From positions 1-61,616 of the forward strand of contig QXHL01000017.1 in the NCBI GenBank assembly GCA_003584005.1: a stretch of 61,616 bases of DNA, written 5' to 3'. A model generated the notes under the pieces. It ran no database searches. It had not been told where the DNA came from and saw nothing but the letters and a program-made list of their open reading frames with translations. Positions 25,683-35,403 of the stretch are shown piece by piece. Position 1 is the first letter of the stretch. Each line of letters begins with the position of its first letter. The position numbers and the translations under genes are program-made. This DNA comes from Alicyclobacillaceae bacterium I2511. Lineage in GTDB: Bacteria; Bacillota; Bacilli; Alicyclobacillales; Alicyclobacillaceae.

Positions 25683-26426
25683 TTATACTGGCAGTAACAA
25701 TTTTAGAGCGGTTAAAGCCAACACGGCCAAAATGGCGTATTGAAAACGGCGGACATCGAGGCGAAAGTGAATACGGTTGCCAATCCAAAGTCCGCTGGCC
25801 ATGGCTGGAATTAACCAGAGTCCACTGCTGAGGGTGGGCCCATTTAGCAGACCTAGCCCTGCATAAAAGAAACCCCGCACGAGCCCGTCTGTGACCGCAA
25901 TCAGTTGGAAAGTGGCACGAAAGCCTCGTTTATCTAGGTGGCGCATTTGCAGGTAAGCCACAATGGCGGGACCGCCCCCCCCATATAAACTACCCATGGC
26001 GCCCCCCAGCACTCCCAAAGGCGCTCCCCAAGAACGGTGTGCGCGAGGGAGTGATGCAGGGTTTACCATCCATGCGTATGCAACATAGGCAAGAATGAAT
26101 AAACCCAGTAAGGCGGTCACGTGTTGGGCAGGCAGCACCCGTAGAATCCATGCCCCTGCGGCAAGTCCAATGATTGTGGCGGGCCATAGCCATGGGAGCT
26201 CCTGCCACTTAATCTGCTTGAAGTCATAGGTTCCTAGTGCCAGGCTACCCAGAGTGTCTACCACGTACACAATCGGCACGGCCATGGTGATAGGTAAAAT
26301 AAAAAGCAATAGGGATACGGAAATCAACCCGGAACCGAATCCAAGGCTTCCTCGCACGACAAATGCAAAGAATACAATAACAAAGGCAATGACAAAATCC
26401 GGGGAAGAAAACACACCTAACTGCAC
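25683..26426 (-). CDS. TauE/SafE-family sulfite/organosulfonate exporter
   Basis: A 247-residue membrane protein with seven to eight helices. The N-terminal FVVRGSLGFGSGLISVSLLLF and the second-half GAPLGVLGGAMGSLYGGGGP are the duplicated glycine-rich TauE/SafE motifs. Members export sulfite, sulfoacetate or related anions. GTG 26426 has GAGGGA six bases upstream. It adds to a local group with a sulfur theme (TDT transporter, CysL-like regulator, thiol oxidoreductase). Confidence 0.87.
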   Translation of the reverse strand: MQLGVFSSPDFVIAFVIVFFAFVVRGSLGFGSGLISVSLLLFILPITMAVPIVYVVDTLGSLALGTYDFKQIKWQELPWLWPATIIGLAAGAWILRVLPAQHVTALLGLFILAYVAYAWMVNPASLPRAHRSWGAPLGVLGGAMGSLYGGGGPAIVAYLQMRHLDKRGFRATFQLIAVTDGLVRGFFYAGLGLLNGPTLSSGLWLIPAMASGLWIGNRIHFRLDVRRFQYAILAVLALTALKLLLPV

Positions 26427-26616
26427 TCCATGTCCCTCTTTTCATTCTAGCACGATTCACAAAGTAGTACGATTCACAAAATCCGGGAGGGTTTAGTTTG
26501 ATGCGGACTTCAGTCAATGTCGAAAGAGGCGCTCCCGTTTGTTCTCAGACGCAGGCTGAATTTCATGATATACTTTTTTAAAATTAGATGTAGGACCGTG
26601 TAAAGGAGTGGATTGC

Positions 26617-27447
26617 GTGATTCAGCATATTGCCGATACAACAACCCTCAACAATGGGGTAAAGATGCCCTGGCTTGGACTGGGAGTGTACAAAACCACT
26701 GAAGGACAAGAGGTACGACAGGCGGTGTCAACTGCTTTGGCACAGGGCTACCGCAGCATAGACACAGCCGCACTGTATGGGAATGAGAGGGGTGTGGGTG
26801 AGGCACTGAAGGCTTCTGAACTGTCAAGAGACAGCGTGTTTGTCACAACCAAGGTATGGAATTCTGAACAGGGATATGAATCTACACTGCGAGCCTTTGA
26901 AGACAGCCGACAGCGCTTGGGGCTTGAGTTCATAGACTTGTATCTGATTCACTGGCCAGTGAAAGGTAAATTTAAAGATACATGGAACGCCTTAGAGAAA
27001 CTGTATAATGAGGGGCGGGTGCGTGCTATTGGGGTCAGCAATTTTCAGATTCACCATTTGGAGGAATTGCTGAGCCAAGCAAAGGTGGTACCAGCGGTCA
27101 ATCAGGTGGAGTACCATCCTCGCCTGACACAAGAAGACCTTCGTTTGTATTGCCGCAAACACAATATTCAAATGGAAGCTTGGAGTCCGCTGATGCGTGG
27201 GCAGGTGCTCACACATCCGGTGGTAGAGGAGATTTCCCGGAAATACGGCAAGACCTCTGCACAGGTGGTGTTGCGTTGGGAACTGGAGCAACAGGTCGTC
27301 ACTATTCCAAAATCTGTTCACCCAAATCGCATTGCTGAAAATGCAAATCTTTTTGATTTTGCTTTAAATCCGCAAGAGATCGCTCAAATCAGCAATTTGA
27401 ATGAAAACCATCGAGTGGGTCCAAATCCAGATGATTTCGAATTCTAG
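26617..27447 (+). CDS. Aldo/keto reductase
   Basis: A 276-residue cytosolic AKR of the YtbE/YvgN (AKR5) type. The catalytic tetrad is visible: Asp and Tyr in SIDTAALYGNE, Lys in VTTKVW, and His in YLIHWPVKG; the NADPH phosphate site is TIPKSVHPNRIAEN. It reduces small aldehydes and ketones such as methylglyoxal. GTG 26617 is chosen because AAAGGAG lies eight bases upstream; GTG 26608 overlaps that site. The stop overlaps the stop of the convergent LacI gene by four bases. Confidence 0.93.
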   Translation: MIQHIADTTTLNNGVKMPWLGLGVYKTTEGQEVRQAVSTALAQGYRSIDTAALYGNERGVGEALKASELSRDSVFVTTKVWNSEQGYESTLRAFEDSRQRLGLEFIDLYLIHWPVKGKFKDTWNALEKLYNEGRVRAIGVSNFQIHHLEELLSQAKVVPAVNQVEYHPRLTQEDLRLYCRKHNIQMEAWSPLMRGQVLTHPVVEEISRKYGKTSAQVVLRWELEQQVVTIPKSVHPNRIAENANLFDFALNPQEIAQISNLNENHRVGPNPDDFEF

Positions 27448-28472
27448 GGACGCAGCGCTTCTGTTCGGAATTCGCAACCCTTTCCAATACAACCACAACT
27501 GTGGCGAAACACGACTCGGCTGGGCAATATTGTGCTTGACAGTGGTTTTACCGTCTGTTCAATCATGGTCAAAAGAGTGTGTGCTGCAACGTCTCCCAAC
27601 TGTTGTGTGGGCTGTCTGACAGACGTTAAGGGTGGGTCCACTAAATCGGCGGTCAGGACATCGTCCCAACCAGTGACAGCGACATCTTGCGGAATTCGCT
27701 TGCCAGCTTCCCGCATGGCTTGATAGACACCAAAGGCTACTTCATCATTGGCACACAACAGGCACTCTGGAAGCTGGCCGCTTGCCAGCAAATCATGTGC
27801 AGCCTGTCTACCGTCTGCTTGCCGATACTCGCAACGAATCAAGTCAGGGTCTGGTAGGTGGAACTGCTGGATGGCGGATTGTATTCCTTGCCAACGTTCC
27901 ATGACGTCGAAAGATAAATCTGGATTGCCGAGAAACGCAAACTTGCGATAACCGTGTTCTCCGTTCAAATGACCGACCAATTCCTCGGCGGCTTGACGAT
28001 TTTCACAGCGCACGCAAGGCATGCCCGTAATGGCGGACCGTGCCAGAAGGACAATGGGAATGCCACATCGTGCGATATCCGTAACGGTATCATTGCTGAC
28101 TGTTCTATCCATCATAACCAGTCCATCCACTCTTCCCGCCAAATCCACAATCAACTGAGTGCTTTCTGGCCGTCTGTGGGTAGCCAACACAACCACACTG
28201 TACCCAGCGGTAACAGCTTGGTTTTCAAAGCCCAGCATCACTCCGCTGTAATAAGGGCCGGAAAAATCAGGGAAAACAATCCCCAATGCGGCGTGACGTT
28301 GTCCCTGCAACGCCTGCCCCACTCTGTTAGGAATGTAGTTGAGTTGGCGAATGGCTGCCAAAACTCTTTTCTGTGTTTCTGGAGACACCTGTCCAATTCC
28401 ATTCTGGACCCTGGATACGGTTGCAATAGATACGCCAGCATATTTTGCCACGTCTTTAATGGTTACGGGCAC
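27444..28472 (-). CDS. LacI-family repressor
   Basis: A 342-residue LacI/GalR regulator. The helix-turn-helix is TIKDVAKYAGVSIATVSR, with the hinge helix IPNRVGQALQ and a periplasmic-binding-like effector domain (GIVFPDFSGPYYSGVMLG, DDVLTADLVDPPLTSVRQP). GTG 28472 is preferred because a GTGAGG site precedes it and homology begins there. It is divergent from the GH39/Opp operon, whose promoter carries the palindrome GTAAACGTTTAC, the classic LacI-family operator type, and probably represses that operon until an oligosaccharide is present. A C-terminal CGCIGKGC cysteine cluster is unusual. Confidence 0.93.
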   Translation of the reverse strand: MPVTIKDVAKYAGVSIATVSRVQNGIGQVSPETQKRVLAAIRQLNYIPNRVGQALQGQRHAALGIVFPDFSGPYYSGVMLGFENQAVTAGYSVVVLATHRRPESTQLIVDLAGRVDGLVMMDRTVSNDTVTDIARCGIPIVLLARSAITGMPCVRCENRQAAEELVGHLNGEHGYRKFAFLGNPDLSFDVMERWQGIQSAIQQFHLPDPDLIRCEYRQADGRQAAHDLLASGQLPECLLCANDEVAFGVYQAMREAGKRIPQDVAVTGWDDVLTADLVDPPLTSVRQPTQQLGDVAAHTLLTMIEQTVKPLSSTILPSRVVFRHSCGCIGKGCEFRTEALRP

Positions 28473-28687
28473 TTGAATCGCCTCACTTATTTGGACGTTC
28501 ATTGGGATGCTTTGTATGCAGTAAAAAATCGACATTCATTTATGGAAAGTAATACTAAATCATTCCTATGAGACAGTTTATCCTATCACACTTTGCAGAT
28601 CCAAATTAAGACTCAGTGAACTCAACCAACTAAAGTTGAATAAATAGAATTCATTGGACAGGGGCTGAAATTTTATTAAAAACCTGC

Positions 28688-28728
28688 TTGACATTAGCTT
28701 TTGCTGGGACTATGCTGTAAACGTTTAC
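28688..28728 (+). promoter_or_regulatory. Sigma-A promoter with LacI-family operator
   Basis: TTGACA (28688-28693), 17-base spacer, TATGCT (28711-28716), then the perfect 12-bp palindrome GTAAACGTTTAC at 28717-28728 over the expected transcription start. This drives the glycosidase and oligosaccharide importer genes. The remaining parts of the 28473-28809 gap are AT-rich and show no gene; the lacI promoter is presumably among them. Confidence 0.87.
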
Positions 28729-28809
28729 CGTACATTAAATCATCTTAATTATATACTAGGTATAAAATATATCAATAGAATTGGTTTACATAAGTTGGGG
28801 GGTAGTTTT

Positions 28810-30672
28810 GTGAAGGATTTTGCGGTTGAATCCAAAAAGGTCAATCCAGCGTCCATTTCCGATGGCGAGTGGCTTAGTGTGGACAAACACTCCTTGGGCC
28901 GTGAGGTATTATCTGCACCCACGGGTTTATGGGCAAAAGCGGGACTCGGTCATGTGACCCTAGGTTGGGACCCAGTTTCAGGAGCGTCCGGGTATGTTCT
29001 TTTACGTCGCATAGCCTCGGAAGAGGAGTTCGTTGAAGTAGATCATCACGGGGGTGATGTGAAAGCGTTCCCTGGCAACGCCTACACAGACACAACGGGT
29101 GAATTGGGGCAAAAATACCAATATGCCGTGGCTGCGGTGGCTGCCCCGGAAGGACCGCGAGGACAACTTTCAAGCTCAGTGGTTGCTGCATCTCGCTGGC
29201 AGGGCGACGCTGAAATTCGCTTGTCGGTAGATGTCTCACACACGAAAGGTCCCATTCGTCCAATTTGGCGAATGATAGGAAGCGAACACTTGTCGCAAAT
29301 GTTTAGCAGAGAGATGGTGGGAGGACAATTGGTGGGGGAGGACTTTCTGCATGCATTGGTTCTGGCAAAAGAGCAGTTGGGCGTGCAACGGGTCAGGGCC
29401 CATGGGATATTTCTTGATGAATTACAGGTGTATTCCTTGAATGCCGGAAAATCCGCCGTGAACTTTAAGACCATTGATGATATTTACGACAGGTTGTTGA
29501 AATTAGGTCTGAAGCCTGTTGTGGAGTTGTCTTTTATGCCTAAAGACCTTGCGGCCAATCCCAATCCTACAGTCTTCCACTATCAAGCACACATTTCCCC
29601 CCCTTCTTCCTGGATACGCTGGGGGGAGTTGGTGAAAACCTTTGTACAGCACTTGGTATCTCGTTACGGTGTGGAGGAGGTGTGCCAATGGGGATTTGAG
29701 GTATGGAATGAACCCAACCTGGCAGTGTTTTGGACGGCTAGTCAGGCTGAATACTTTCAAATGTATGAGGTTACTGCCCGTGCGGTCAAGGAAGTCGATG
29801 CCCGTCTGTGGGTTGGTGGACCTGCTACGGCTGCATCGGGGTGGGTTCCAGAGTTTCTCCAGTACGTCAAAGATCATGAATTGCCGCTGGACTTTTTGGC
29901 AACCCATACGTATGGCAATATGCCTCTGAATTTCCGAACCATGCTTATCCAAGCAGGCCTTGCCCAGACGGAAGTCTGGTGGACGGAGTGGGGGGTGACA
30001 CCAACCCATTTTGCTCCAGTCAACGATTCAGCCTACGGTGCGCCATTTGTGCTACATGGACTGAAACAAGCCCAGCACAGTGTGGATTTTTTAGCCTACT
30101 GGGTCGTTAGTGACCAATTTGAGGAACTTGGACGCGGTAGCAAGTTGTTTCACGGTGGGTTCGGCCTATTGACCGTAGGAGGTCTTCGTAAACCTCGCTT
30201 TTGGGCCATTCGTTTGGCGGAGGAAATGGGGCCTACTGAAGTGGCTTCTGAGTTGGCGGGTGATGGAGCTGGAACCCTGGTGGATGCCTGGGCAACGCGT
30301 CACGATGACGGGATGATTGATGTGCTGGTATGGAATGGCACCATGAATCAATATCAGCAAACTGGCTACCCGTGGTTGGACCGCACCGTCAATGTGCAGT
30401 TGTCACACCTGAAGCCCGGGGCGTACCGCGTGACGCTTGCCCGAGTGGACCGCGGACATTCGAATATTATTCGAGCTTGGAATGAAGCAAAAGATTGGCC
30501 GAACGAGTTGGAGTGGCAACAGCTTTCAGCCATGGATCACTTGGATGAAGTCACAATTCATTCTCATTGGGTTCTGGGACAGGATACCTTTCAATTTGCT
30601 TTTGATTTACCGATGCCAGGTGTTGCGAGGCTTCGCCTCGAACCCATTGAGGGTGTCATAGACTTCCGGTAA
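28810..30672 (+). CDS. GH39-like glycoside hydrolase with N-terminal fibronectin type III domain
   Basis: A 620-residue protein with no signal peptide, so probably cytoplasmic. Residues ~30-130 form an FN3-like fold (APTGLWAKAGLGHVTLGWD). A TIM barrel follows with the acid/base glutamate in EVWNEPNL (Glu301) and the nucleophile in WWTEWGV (Glu393), the pattern of GH39 beta-xylosidases and alpha-L-iduronidases. A C-terminal beta domain completes it. GTG 28810 follows a GGGGGG site. Together with the Opp-type importer it should hydrolyse an imported oligosaccharide, for example a xylo-oligosaccharide; the sugar is inferred. Confidence 0.85.
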   Translation: MKDFAVESKKVNPASISDGEWLSVDKHSLGREVLSAPTGLWAKAGLGHVTLGWDPVSGASGYVLLRRIASEEEFVEVDHHGGDVKAFPGNAYTDTTGELGQKYQYAVAAVAAPEGPRGQLSSSVVAASRWQGDAEIRLSVDVSHTKGPIRPIWRMIGSEHLSQMFSREMVGGQLVGEDFLHALVLAKEQLGVQRVRAHGIFLDELQVYSLNAGKSAVNFKTIDDIYDRLLKLGLKPVVELSFMPKDLAANPNPTVFHYQAHISPPSSWIRWGELVKTFVQHLVSRYGVEEVCQWGFEVWNEPNLAVFWTASQAEYFQMYEVTARAVKEVDARLWVGGPATAASGWVPEFLQYVKDHELPLDFLATHTYGNMPLNFRTMLIQAGLAQTEVWWTEWGVTPTHFAPVNDSAYGAPFVLHGLKQAQHSVDFLAYWVVSDQFEELGRGSKLFHGGFGLLTVGGLRKPRFWAIRLAEEMGPTEVASELAGDGAGTLVDAWATRHDDGMIDVLVWNGTMNQYQQTGYPWLDRTVNVQLSHLKPGAYRVTLARVDRGHSNIIRAWNEAKDWPNELEWQQLSAMDHLDEVTIHSHWVLGQDTFQFAFDLPMPGVARLRLEPIEGVIDFR

Positions 30673-30713
30673 TAACTAAAGCATCACGAATTAGACATGT
30701 GGGGGTGCACGTC

Positions 30714-32405
30714 ATGAAGGGTGCAATGAAGGTCTTTTCATTATTTTTGACCGCAGGAATTTCAGCGTCCGTCTTAACCGCTTGCGGAACGGGGGGGACG
30801 CCACAGGGCAGCCATTCAACGGGCAACAGTACCGCAACAAATAACGGATCTGCTGGGAATTCATTGGTGATTGGGGTGGATAACGGGTCGCCAACTTTTA
30901 CTGACAACTTCAATCCCTTTGGTCCGGGAAATCGTATTGGTACGAGTTATATCTATGAGCCTCTGTTTTTTGTCAATTCCATCAATGGCCAAGTGGTTCC
31001 TTGGTTGGCCACAGGGTACAAATGGCAGGGCAATAAAAAGTTGATTTTGACCATTCGTAACGGGGTCAAGTGGAATGATGGTCAACCGTTTAGTGCGGAG
31101 GACGTAGCTTTCACTTTTGCCTATCTCAAACAAAATCCATCGCTCGATTGGCAGGGACTGTGGCAGGTTTTACAGTCGGTCAGCGTGAGTGGCAACCAAG
31201 TCACATTTAATTTTAAAAAGCCAGACGTTCCAGCTTTTTATGAGATTGCTAGTACTGTCATTGTGCCGAAGCACATTTGGTCCACCATTACGAATCCGGT
31301 ACAGGGAATGAATGAACATCCAGTTGGAACAGGTCCATATGTGGTGGGTAGTTTCACTCCCTACCAGTATACTCTGAAGAAAAACCCCAACTATTGGCAG
31401 GCCAGCAAGGTTGCGGTGGACAAGATTGTTTTCCCGGTGCTCGGCAACAACCAGACTGCGGCTTTGAAACTGTCTTCTGGGCAATGGGACTGGGCAACGT
31501 TATTTTTACCCAATGTACAACAGACCTTTGTGAGCAAAGACCCGCAATACAATCAGTACTGGTTTCCACCCGGAGGAATTATCTCATTGGGCATGAATTT
31601 GACCAAGGCCCCCTTTAATGACATTCATTTTCGGGAAGCCATGGCGTATGCCATCGACAAGCAAAAAATTGCGCAACAAGCGGAAGATGGGTATGTAGCT
31701 GTGGCTAGTCAGGTGGGGCTGGTTTTGCCTGGACAAAAGCAATGGCTGAATCCATCCATCCCGAATCAGGGGGTGTATGCCTACAATGTGCAAAAGGCCA
31801 AACAGATTCTGTCACAGGCGGGCTATCACACCAATGCCCAGGGGCAGTTGCTGGATTCTAGTGGAAAGACGATTTCCTTTAACCTTGAAGTTCCCAGCGG
31901 CTGGACAGACTGGATTCAAACCGCGCAGATTGTGCAAAGTAGTTTAAAACAGCTTGGAATTACGGTGAATGTTCAAACACCACAGTATGGGGAATACAGT
32001 CAAAGTCAAGCGACAGGCCAGTATGATGCCGCACTGATGGCCTATGGCGGCACAGCCACACCGTTTACGTCTTATGATACCTTGCTTAACAGCAAGTATG
32101 TGATGCCGGTGGGTAAAGCGGCTAACGCTAATGTGGAACGTTGGAGCAATCCCGAGACGGACCAAATGCTCCACAGTTGGGTTCAGGCGACAGATTCACA
32201 GGCTCAACTGCAGGATGCTTATAAAATTGAAAACGTCATGTATCAGCAATTGCCTGTGGTGAATCTGTTCTATGGTGCGACTTGGAGTGAATTCAGCACG
32301 AAAAAGTTTGTCGGCTGGCCGAGCGCGGCAAATCCTTATGCACCACCGGCACCCTATGGGCAAGCCCCATTGATGATTATGACCCATCTGCAACCCCGCT
32401 CTTAG
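30714..32405 (+). CDS. ABC importer substrate-binding lipoprotein (Opp/Dpp family 5)
   Basis: A 563-residue lipoprotein with signal peptide and lipobox LTAC (Cys24), then a Ser/Asn/Gly-rich tether and an SBP_bac_5 domain (NGVKWNDGQPFSAEDVAFTF, REAMAYAIDKQKIAQQ). In bacteria this family binds oligopeptides, nickel chelates or oligosaccharides. Its place behind LacI and a GH39 enzyme favours an oligosaccharide. ATG 30714 has GGGGGTG seven bases upstream. The hairpin after the gene likely sets a higher level of this protein than of the permeases. Confidence 0.92.
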   Translation: MKGAMKVFSLFLTAGISASVLTACGTGGTPQGSHSTGNSTATNNGSAGNSLVIGVDNGSPTFTDNFNPFGPGNRIGTSYIYEPLFFVNSINGQVVPWLATGYKWQGNKKLILTIRNGVKWNDGQPFSAEDVAFTFAYLKQNPSLDWQGLWQVLQSVSVSGNQVTFNFKKPDVPAFYEIASTVIVPKHIWSTITNPVQGMNEHPVGTGPYVVGSFTPYQYTLKKNPNYWQASKVAVDKIVFPVLGNNQTAALKLSSGQWDWATLFLPNVQQTFVSKDPQYNQYWFPPGGIISLGMNLTKAPFNDIHFREAMAYAIDKQKIAQQAEDGYVAVASQVGLVLPGQKQWLNPSIPNQGVYAYNVQKAKQILSQAGYHTNAQGQLLDSSGKTISFNLEVPSGWTDWIQTAQIVQSSLKQLGITVNVQTPQYGEYSQSQATGQYDAALMAYGGTATPFTSYDTLLNSKYVMPVGKAANANVERWSNPETDQMLHSWVQATDSQAQLQDAYKIENVMYQQLPVVNLFYGATWSEFSTKKFVGWPSAANPYAPPAPYGQAPLMIMTHLQPRS

Positions 32406-32435
32406 TGCCTGGATTGTTTGTCTGGAGCATTGGTA

Positions 32436-32476
32436 GGGCACTTTTCCCAAGAACGATTTCTCGGGGAAAAGTGCCC
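32436..32476 (+). terminator. Intercistronic stem-loop between binding protein and permease genes
   Basis: 13-bp arms GGGCACTTTTCCC (32436-32448) and GGGAAAAGTGCCC (32464-32476). No T-run follows, so it more likely slows 3' decay of the binding-protein message or partly attenuates transcription, a common arrangement in binding-protein operons. Confidence 0.7.
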
Positions 32477-32500
32477 ACCTGGAAAAGGAGTTCGGGAACC

Positions 32501-33493
32501 ATGAAGTATTTTTTGCGCAAGGCCGGTTTTCTGATTTTGACGGTTTGGATAGCAGTTACTCTTAACTTTATTTTGCCCCGACTGATGCCGGGAAATCCCG
32601 CCCAGGCAATGATGGCTAAGTATGCGCAACAGGGCCCCATAAGTCCGTCACAGGAGCATGCCTTAGCATTAATGTTAGGGTTACCAACGGGTTCTTTGTG
32701 GAGTCAATATGGGCAGTATTTGGGGAATCTTTTACACGGTAACTTCGGAATTTCCTACTCTTTCTACCCAGAGCCAGTCATAGCGGTGATTGCTCGAGCC
32801 CTTCCCTGGACTCTGACATTGATAGGGTTGGTCACCATTTTACAGTTTGTGGTGGGAACTCTACTGGGAGTGTATGCAGCATGGAATAGGGGTAAAAAAT
32901 TTGATTCCACTGCTACCGTGTTGTTTTCGTTCACTTCGGCCTTTCCCTATTTTTGGATTGCCCTGGCGTTTATTTATTTATTTAGCTATATGTTGCACTG
33001 GTTTCCTCTCTCCGGGGGATTTTCAGGCTCCTTGTCACCTGCGTGGAGTGGTGCTTTTGCGGGGAGTGCAATCTACCACAGCGTTTTGCCAGCACTCACC
33101 ATTTTTATTACAGGCATCGGGGGGTCCCTGCTGGGGATGCGCAACAACATGATTAATACCCTAGGTGAGGACTATATTTTGTTGGGGAAGGCGGCTGGAT
33201 TACCGGAGTATGTGATTGCCACGCGCTATGCTGCGCGCAATGCTTTGCTCCCCATCGTGACGAATTTCGCCATGTCTCTGGGCTACGTGGTGGGGGGGTC
33301 GCTATTAATGGAAACGGTGTTTGCTTATCCGGGGATGGGGTATTTATTAGCCACCGCCGTTAGTAACCAAGACTATCCGTTGTTACAGGCCCTATTCTTG
33401 TTTATTACGGTGAGTGTGTTACTGGCAAATTTTGTGGCAGACATTTTATACGGTCTATTAGATCCCCGCGTGCGCAAAGGAGGTGTGAGGTGA
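32501..33493 (+). CDS. ABC importer permease (OppB/DppB family)
   Basis: A 330-residue membrane protein with six helices. The N-terminal LILTVWIAVTLNFILPRLMPGNPA is the family signature, and the EAA-type loop is seen in LLGKAAGLPEYVIATRYAARNALLP. It forms half of the transmembrane channel with the next gene. ATG 32501 has AAAGGAG ten bases upstream; the in-frame extension to 32405 would cross the stem-loop. The stop shares one base with the start of the next permease. Confidence 0.94.
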   Translation: MKYFLRKAGFLILTVWIAVTLNFILPRLMPGNPAQAMMAKYAQQGPISPSQEHALALMLGLPTGSLWSQYGQYLGNLLHGNFGISYSFYPEPVIAVIARALPWTLTLIGLVTILQFVVGTLLGVYAAWNRGKKFDSTATVLFSFTSAFPYFWIALAFIYLFSYMLHWFPLSGGFSGSLSPAWSGAFAGSAIYHSVLPALTIFITGIGGSLLGMRNNMINTLGEDYILLGKAAGLPEYVIATRYAARNALLPIVTNFAMSLGYVVGGSLLMETVFAYPGMGYLLATAVSNQDYPLLQALFLFITVSVLLANFVADILYGLLDPRVRKGGVR

Positions 33494-34422
33494 TGGAGTT
33501 TTTGCGTAGACAAGCAAAACTGTCCTCCACACCGATTGAACCCGTCTCACGGGATTCAGTTTCTGAACAGGGGATGCTAAAACAGCCCGGGTTTCTCGCC
33601 CTGCTGTGGGAAAATCGGAAAGCCCGCATGGGTATCATTATTTTGACGATTTTCATGCTGGTGGCCCTTGTGGGTCCCTGGTTGGCACCGTATTCGTTAA
33701 GTGACACCAATTTTGCTCTTTCACATCCTCCGAGCGCGGCTCACTGGCTGGGGACCACGCAGAGTGGTCAGGATGTCTTGACACAACTTATTTACGGTTC
33801 ACGAGTGTCTATGTTTGTGGGTTTTGTCGCTGGTGTCTTAGTTATTTTTATCGCTTTGTTGGTCGGGTTTTTAGCGGGATACTTCGGTGGTTGGGTAGAT
33901 GAGGTCCTTTCACTGGCTATGAACGTGATGCTTGTCTTACCGGGTTTGCCACTGATGATTCTCATTGCTGCCTACATGCCATCACACGGTATTTGGGAAA
34001 TCATTCTGGTGATGTCCATTACGGGTTGGGCATTTGGTGGCCGTTCTCTGCGGGCTCAAATGATGACTGTGGTACAACAGGATTACGTTGTGGCCGCAAA
34101 GTTTGCTGGCGAACGGCCGCTGCGAATTATTTTTCGTGAGATTATGCCCAATATGCTGTCCTACATTATTGCTAATTTTTTTGGAGCGGTGATTGGGGCA
34201 GTTCTGGCGGAAGCAGGGCTGGAATTTTTGGGCCTCGGAAATCCGAGCATTACCAGCTGGGGAACCATGATTTATTGGGCACAGTCCAGTGACGCCATGC
34301 TCAATGGCCAATGGGCGTGGATATTGGCTCCGGGATTGTGCATCGCACTATTAGCAGCTTCTTTGACTCTGGTTAACTTTGGCATTGATGCGGTGGCGAA
34401 CCCGCGTCTACAGGAGGAGTGA
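33493..34422 (+). CDS. ABC importer permease (OppC/DppC family)
   Basis: A 309-residue membrane protein with an N-terminal OppC_N segment (ENRKARMGIIILTIFMLVALVGPWLAPY), the HWLGTTQSGQDVLTQLIYGSRVS element, and an EAA loop (YVVAAKFAGERPLRIIFREIMPN). ATG 33493 overlaps the upstream stop and has GGAGGTG before it. It pairs with the preceding permease. Confidence 0.94.
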   Translation: MEFLRRQAKLSSTPIEPVSRDSVSEQGMLKQPGFLALLWENRKARMGIIILTIFMLVALVGPWLAPYSLSDTNFALSHPPSAAHWLGTTQSGQDVLTQLIYGSRVSMFVGFVAGVLVIFIALLVGFLAGYFGGWVDEVLSLAMNVMLVLPGLPLMILIAAYMPSHGIWEIILVMSITGWAFGGRSLRAQMMTVVQQDYVVAAKFAGERPLRIIFREIMPNMLSYIIANFFGAVIGAVLAEAGLEFLGLGNPSITSWGTMIYWAQSSDAMLNGQWAWILAPGLCIALLAASLTLVNFGIDAVANPRLQEE

Positions 34423-34428
34423 CGGATC

Positions 34429-35403
34429 ATGCTAGAGGTAAAAGATTTATGGGTAACTTACAAATCTCGTCACGGGCGACCTGTCACCGCTGTTCGGGGT
34501 GTGCAGCTCACCATTCCGGACAATATGTTTATTGGTCTTGTGGGTGAATCCGGTTGTGGAAAGTCCACGTTGGGGTTCGCCATTGCACGTCTATTGGATG
34601 GACGCCGTAATGAAGTAACTGGGTCTGTTGTGCTCAATGGGGTGGACCTGCTTAAGCTGGATGTGCGGGAGCTACGGGCACTGCGTTGGAAAAAGCTATC
34701 TGTTGTGCTTCAGGGTGGCATGAATGCCTTTAATCCTGTACACAAAATCCAACAACAGTTCATGGACGCCATGCGTGCACATGGCAATTTTACGGTTGCA
34801 GAAATGACGGAACGAATTGCCGATTTATTGAAACAGGTACAGTTGGACAGGGAAGTCATGGAGATGTACCCCCATGAACTGTCTGGTGGCATGAAGCAAC
34901 GGGCGGCCATCGCGTTGTCTTTGGTTTTAGATCCGGAACTTGTAATTCTAGACGAACCCACCACTGCCTTGGATGTCGTGGTGCAGCATGCGATTGTGGA
35001 CATGTTGAAGAATTTGCAGCGGCGACTGCGTTTCTCCGTCCTGTTCATCAGTCATGACTTAGGACTGGTGCTCGAAGTGGCACAGCGGGTGGTGGTCATG
35101 TACGCGGGCGAGATTGTCGAGGAACGGACCACTGCTACTTTACTTCAGAAGGCCATGCATCCTTATACGCAAGCCCTGCTGGACTGCTATGTGGATCCCC
35201 AAGCTGAAGAGGTACACCTTGCGGGAATTCCGGGAACCCCGCCAGATCTGTCGCTTCCACTTCATGGTTGCGCGTTTGCACCTCGCTGTGCAAAGGTTTT
35301 TGCTGCTTGTCTTAATCAGACACCGGGGTTGACATTCGGAGTGGATGGATTTGTACAGTGTCATCTGTACACACCACAGGGGGGGACCACTGATGAGCCT
35401 TGA
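34429..35403 (+). CDS. ABC importer ATPase (OppD/DppD family)
   Basis: A 324-residue ATPase: Walker A GESGCGKST, signature LSGGMKQR, Walker B LVILDEPTTALD and switch histidine FISHDLG. The C-terminal oligo/dipeptide region with GCAFAPRC may bind an Fe-S cluster as in the family. A GGAGGAG site overlaps the end of the upstream permease. It powers import as heterodimer with the next ATPase, whose start overlaps its end by 11 bases. Confidence 0.95.
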   Translation: MLEVKDLWVTYKSRHGRPVTAVRGVQLTIPDNMFIGLVGESGCGKSTLGFAIARLLDGRRNEVTGSVVLNGVDLLKLDVRELRALRWKKLSVVLQGGMNAFNPVHKIQQQFMDAMRAHGNFTVAEMTERIADLLKQVQLDREVMEMYPHELSGGMKQRAAIALSLVLDPELVILDEPTTALDVVVQHAIVDMLKNLQRRLRFSVLFISHDLGLVLEVAQRVVVMYAGEIVEERTTATLLQKAMHPYTQALLDCYVDPQAEEVHLAGIPGTPPDLSLPLHGCAFAPRCAKVFAACLNQTPGLTFGVDGFVQCHLYTPQGGTTDEP

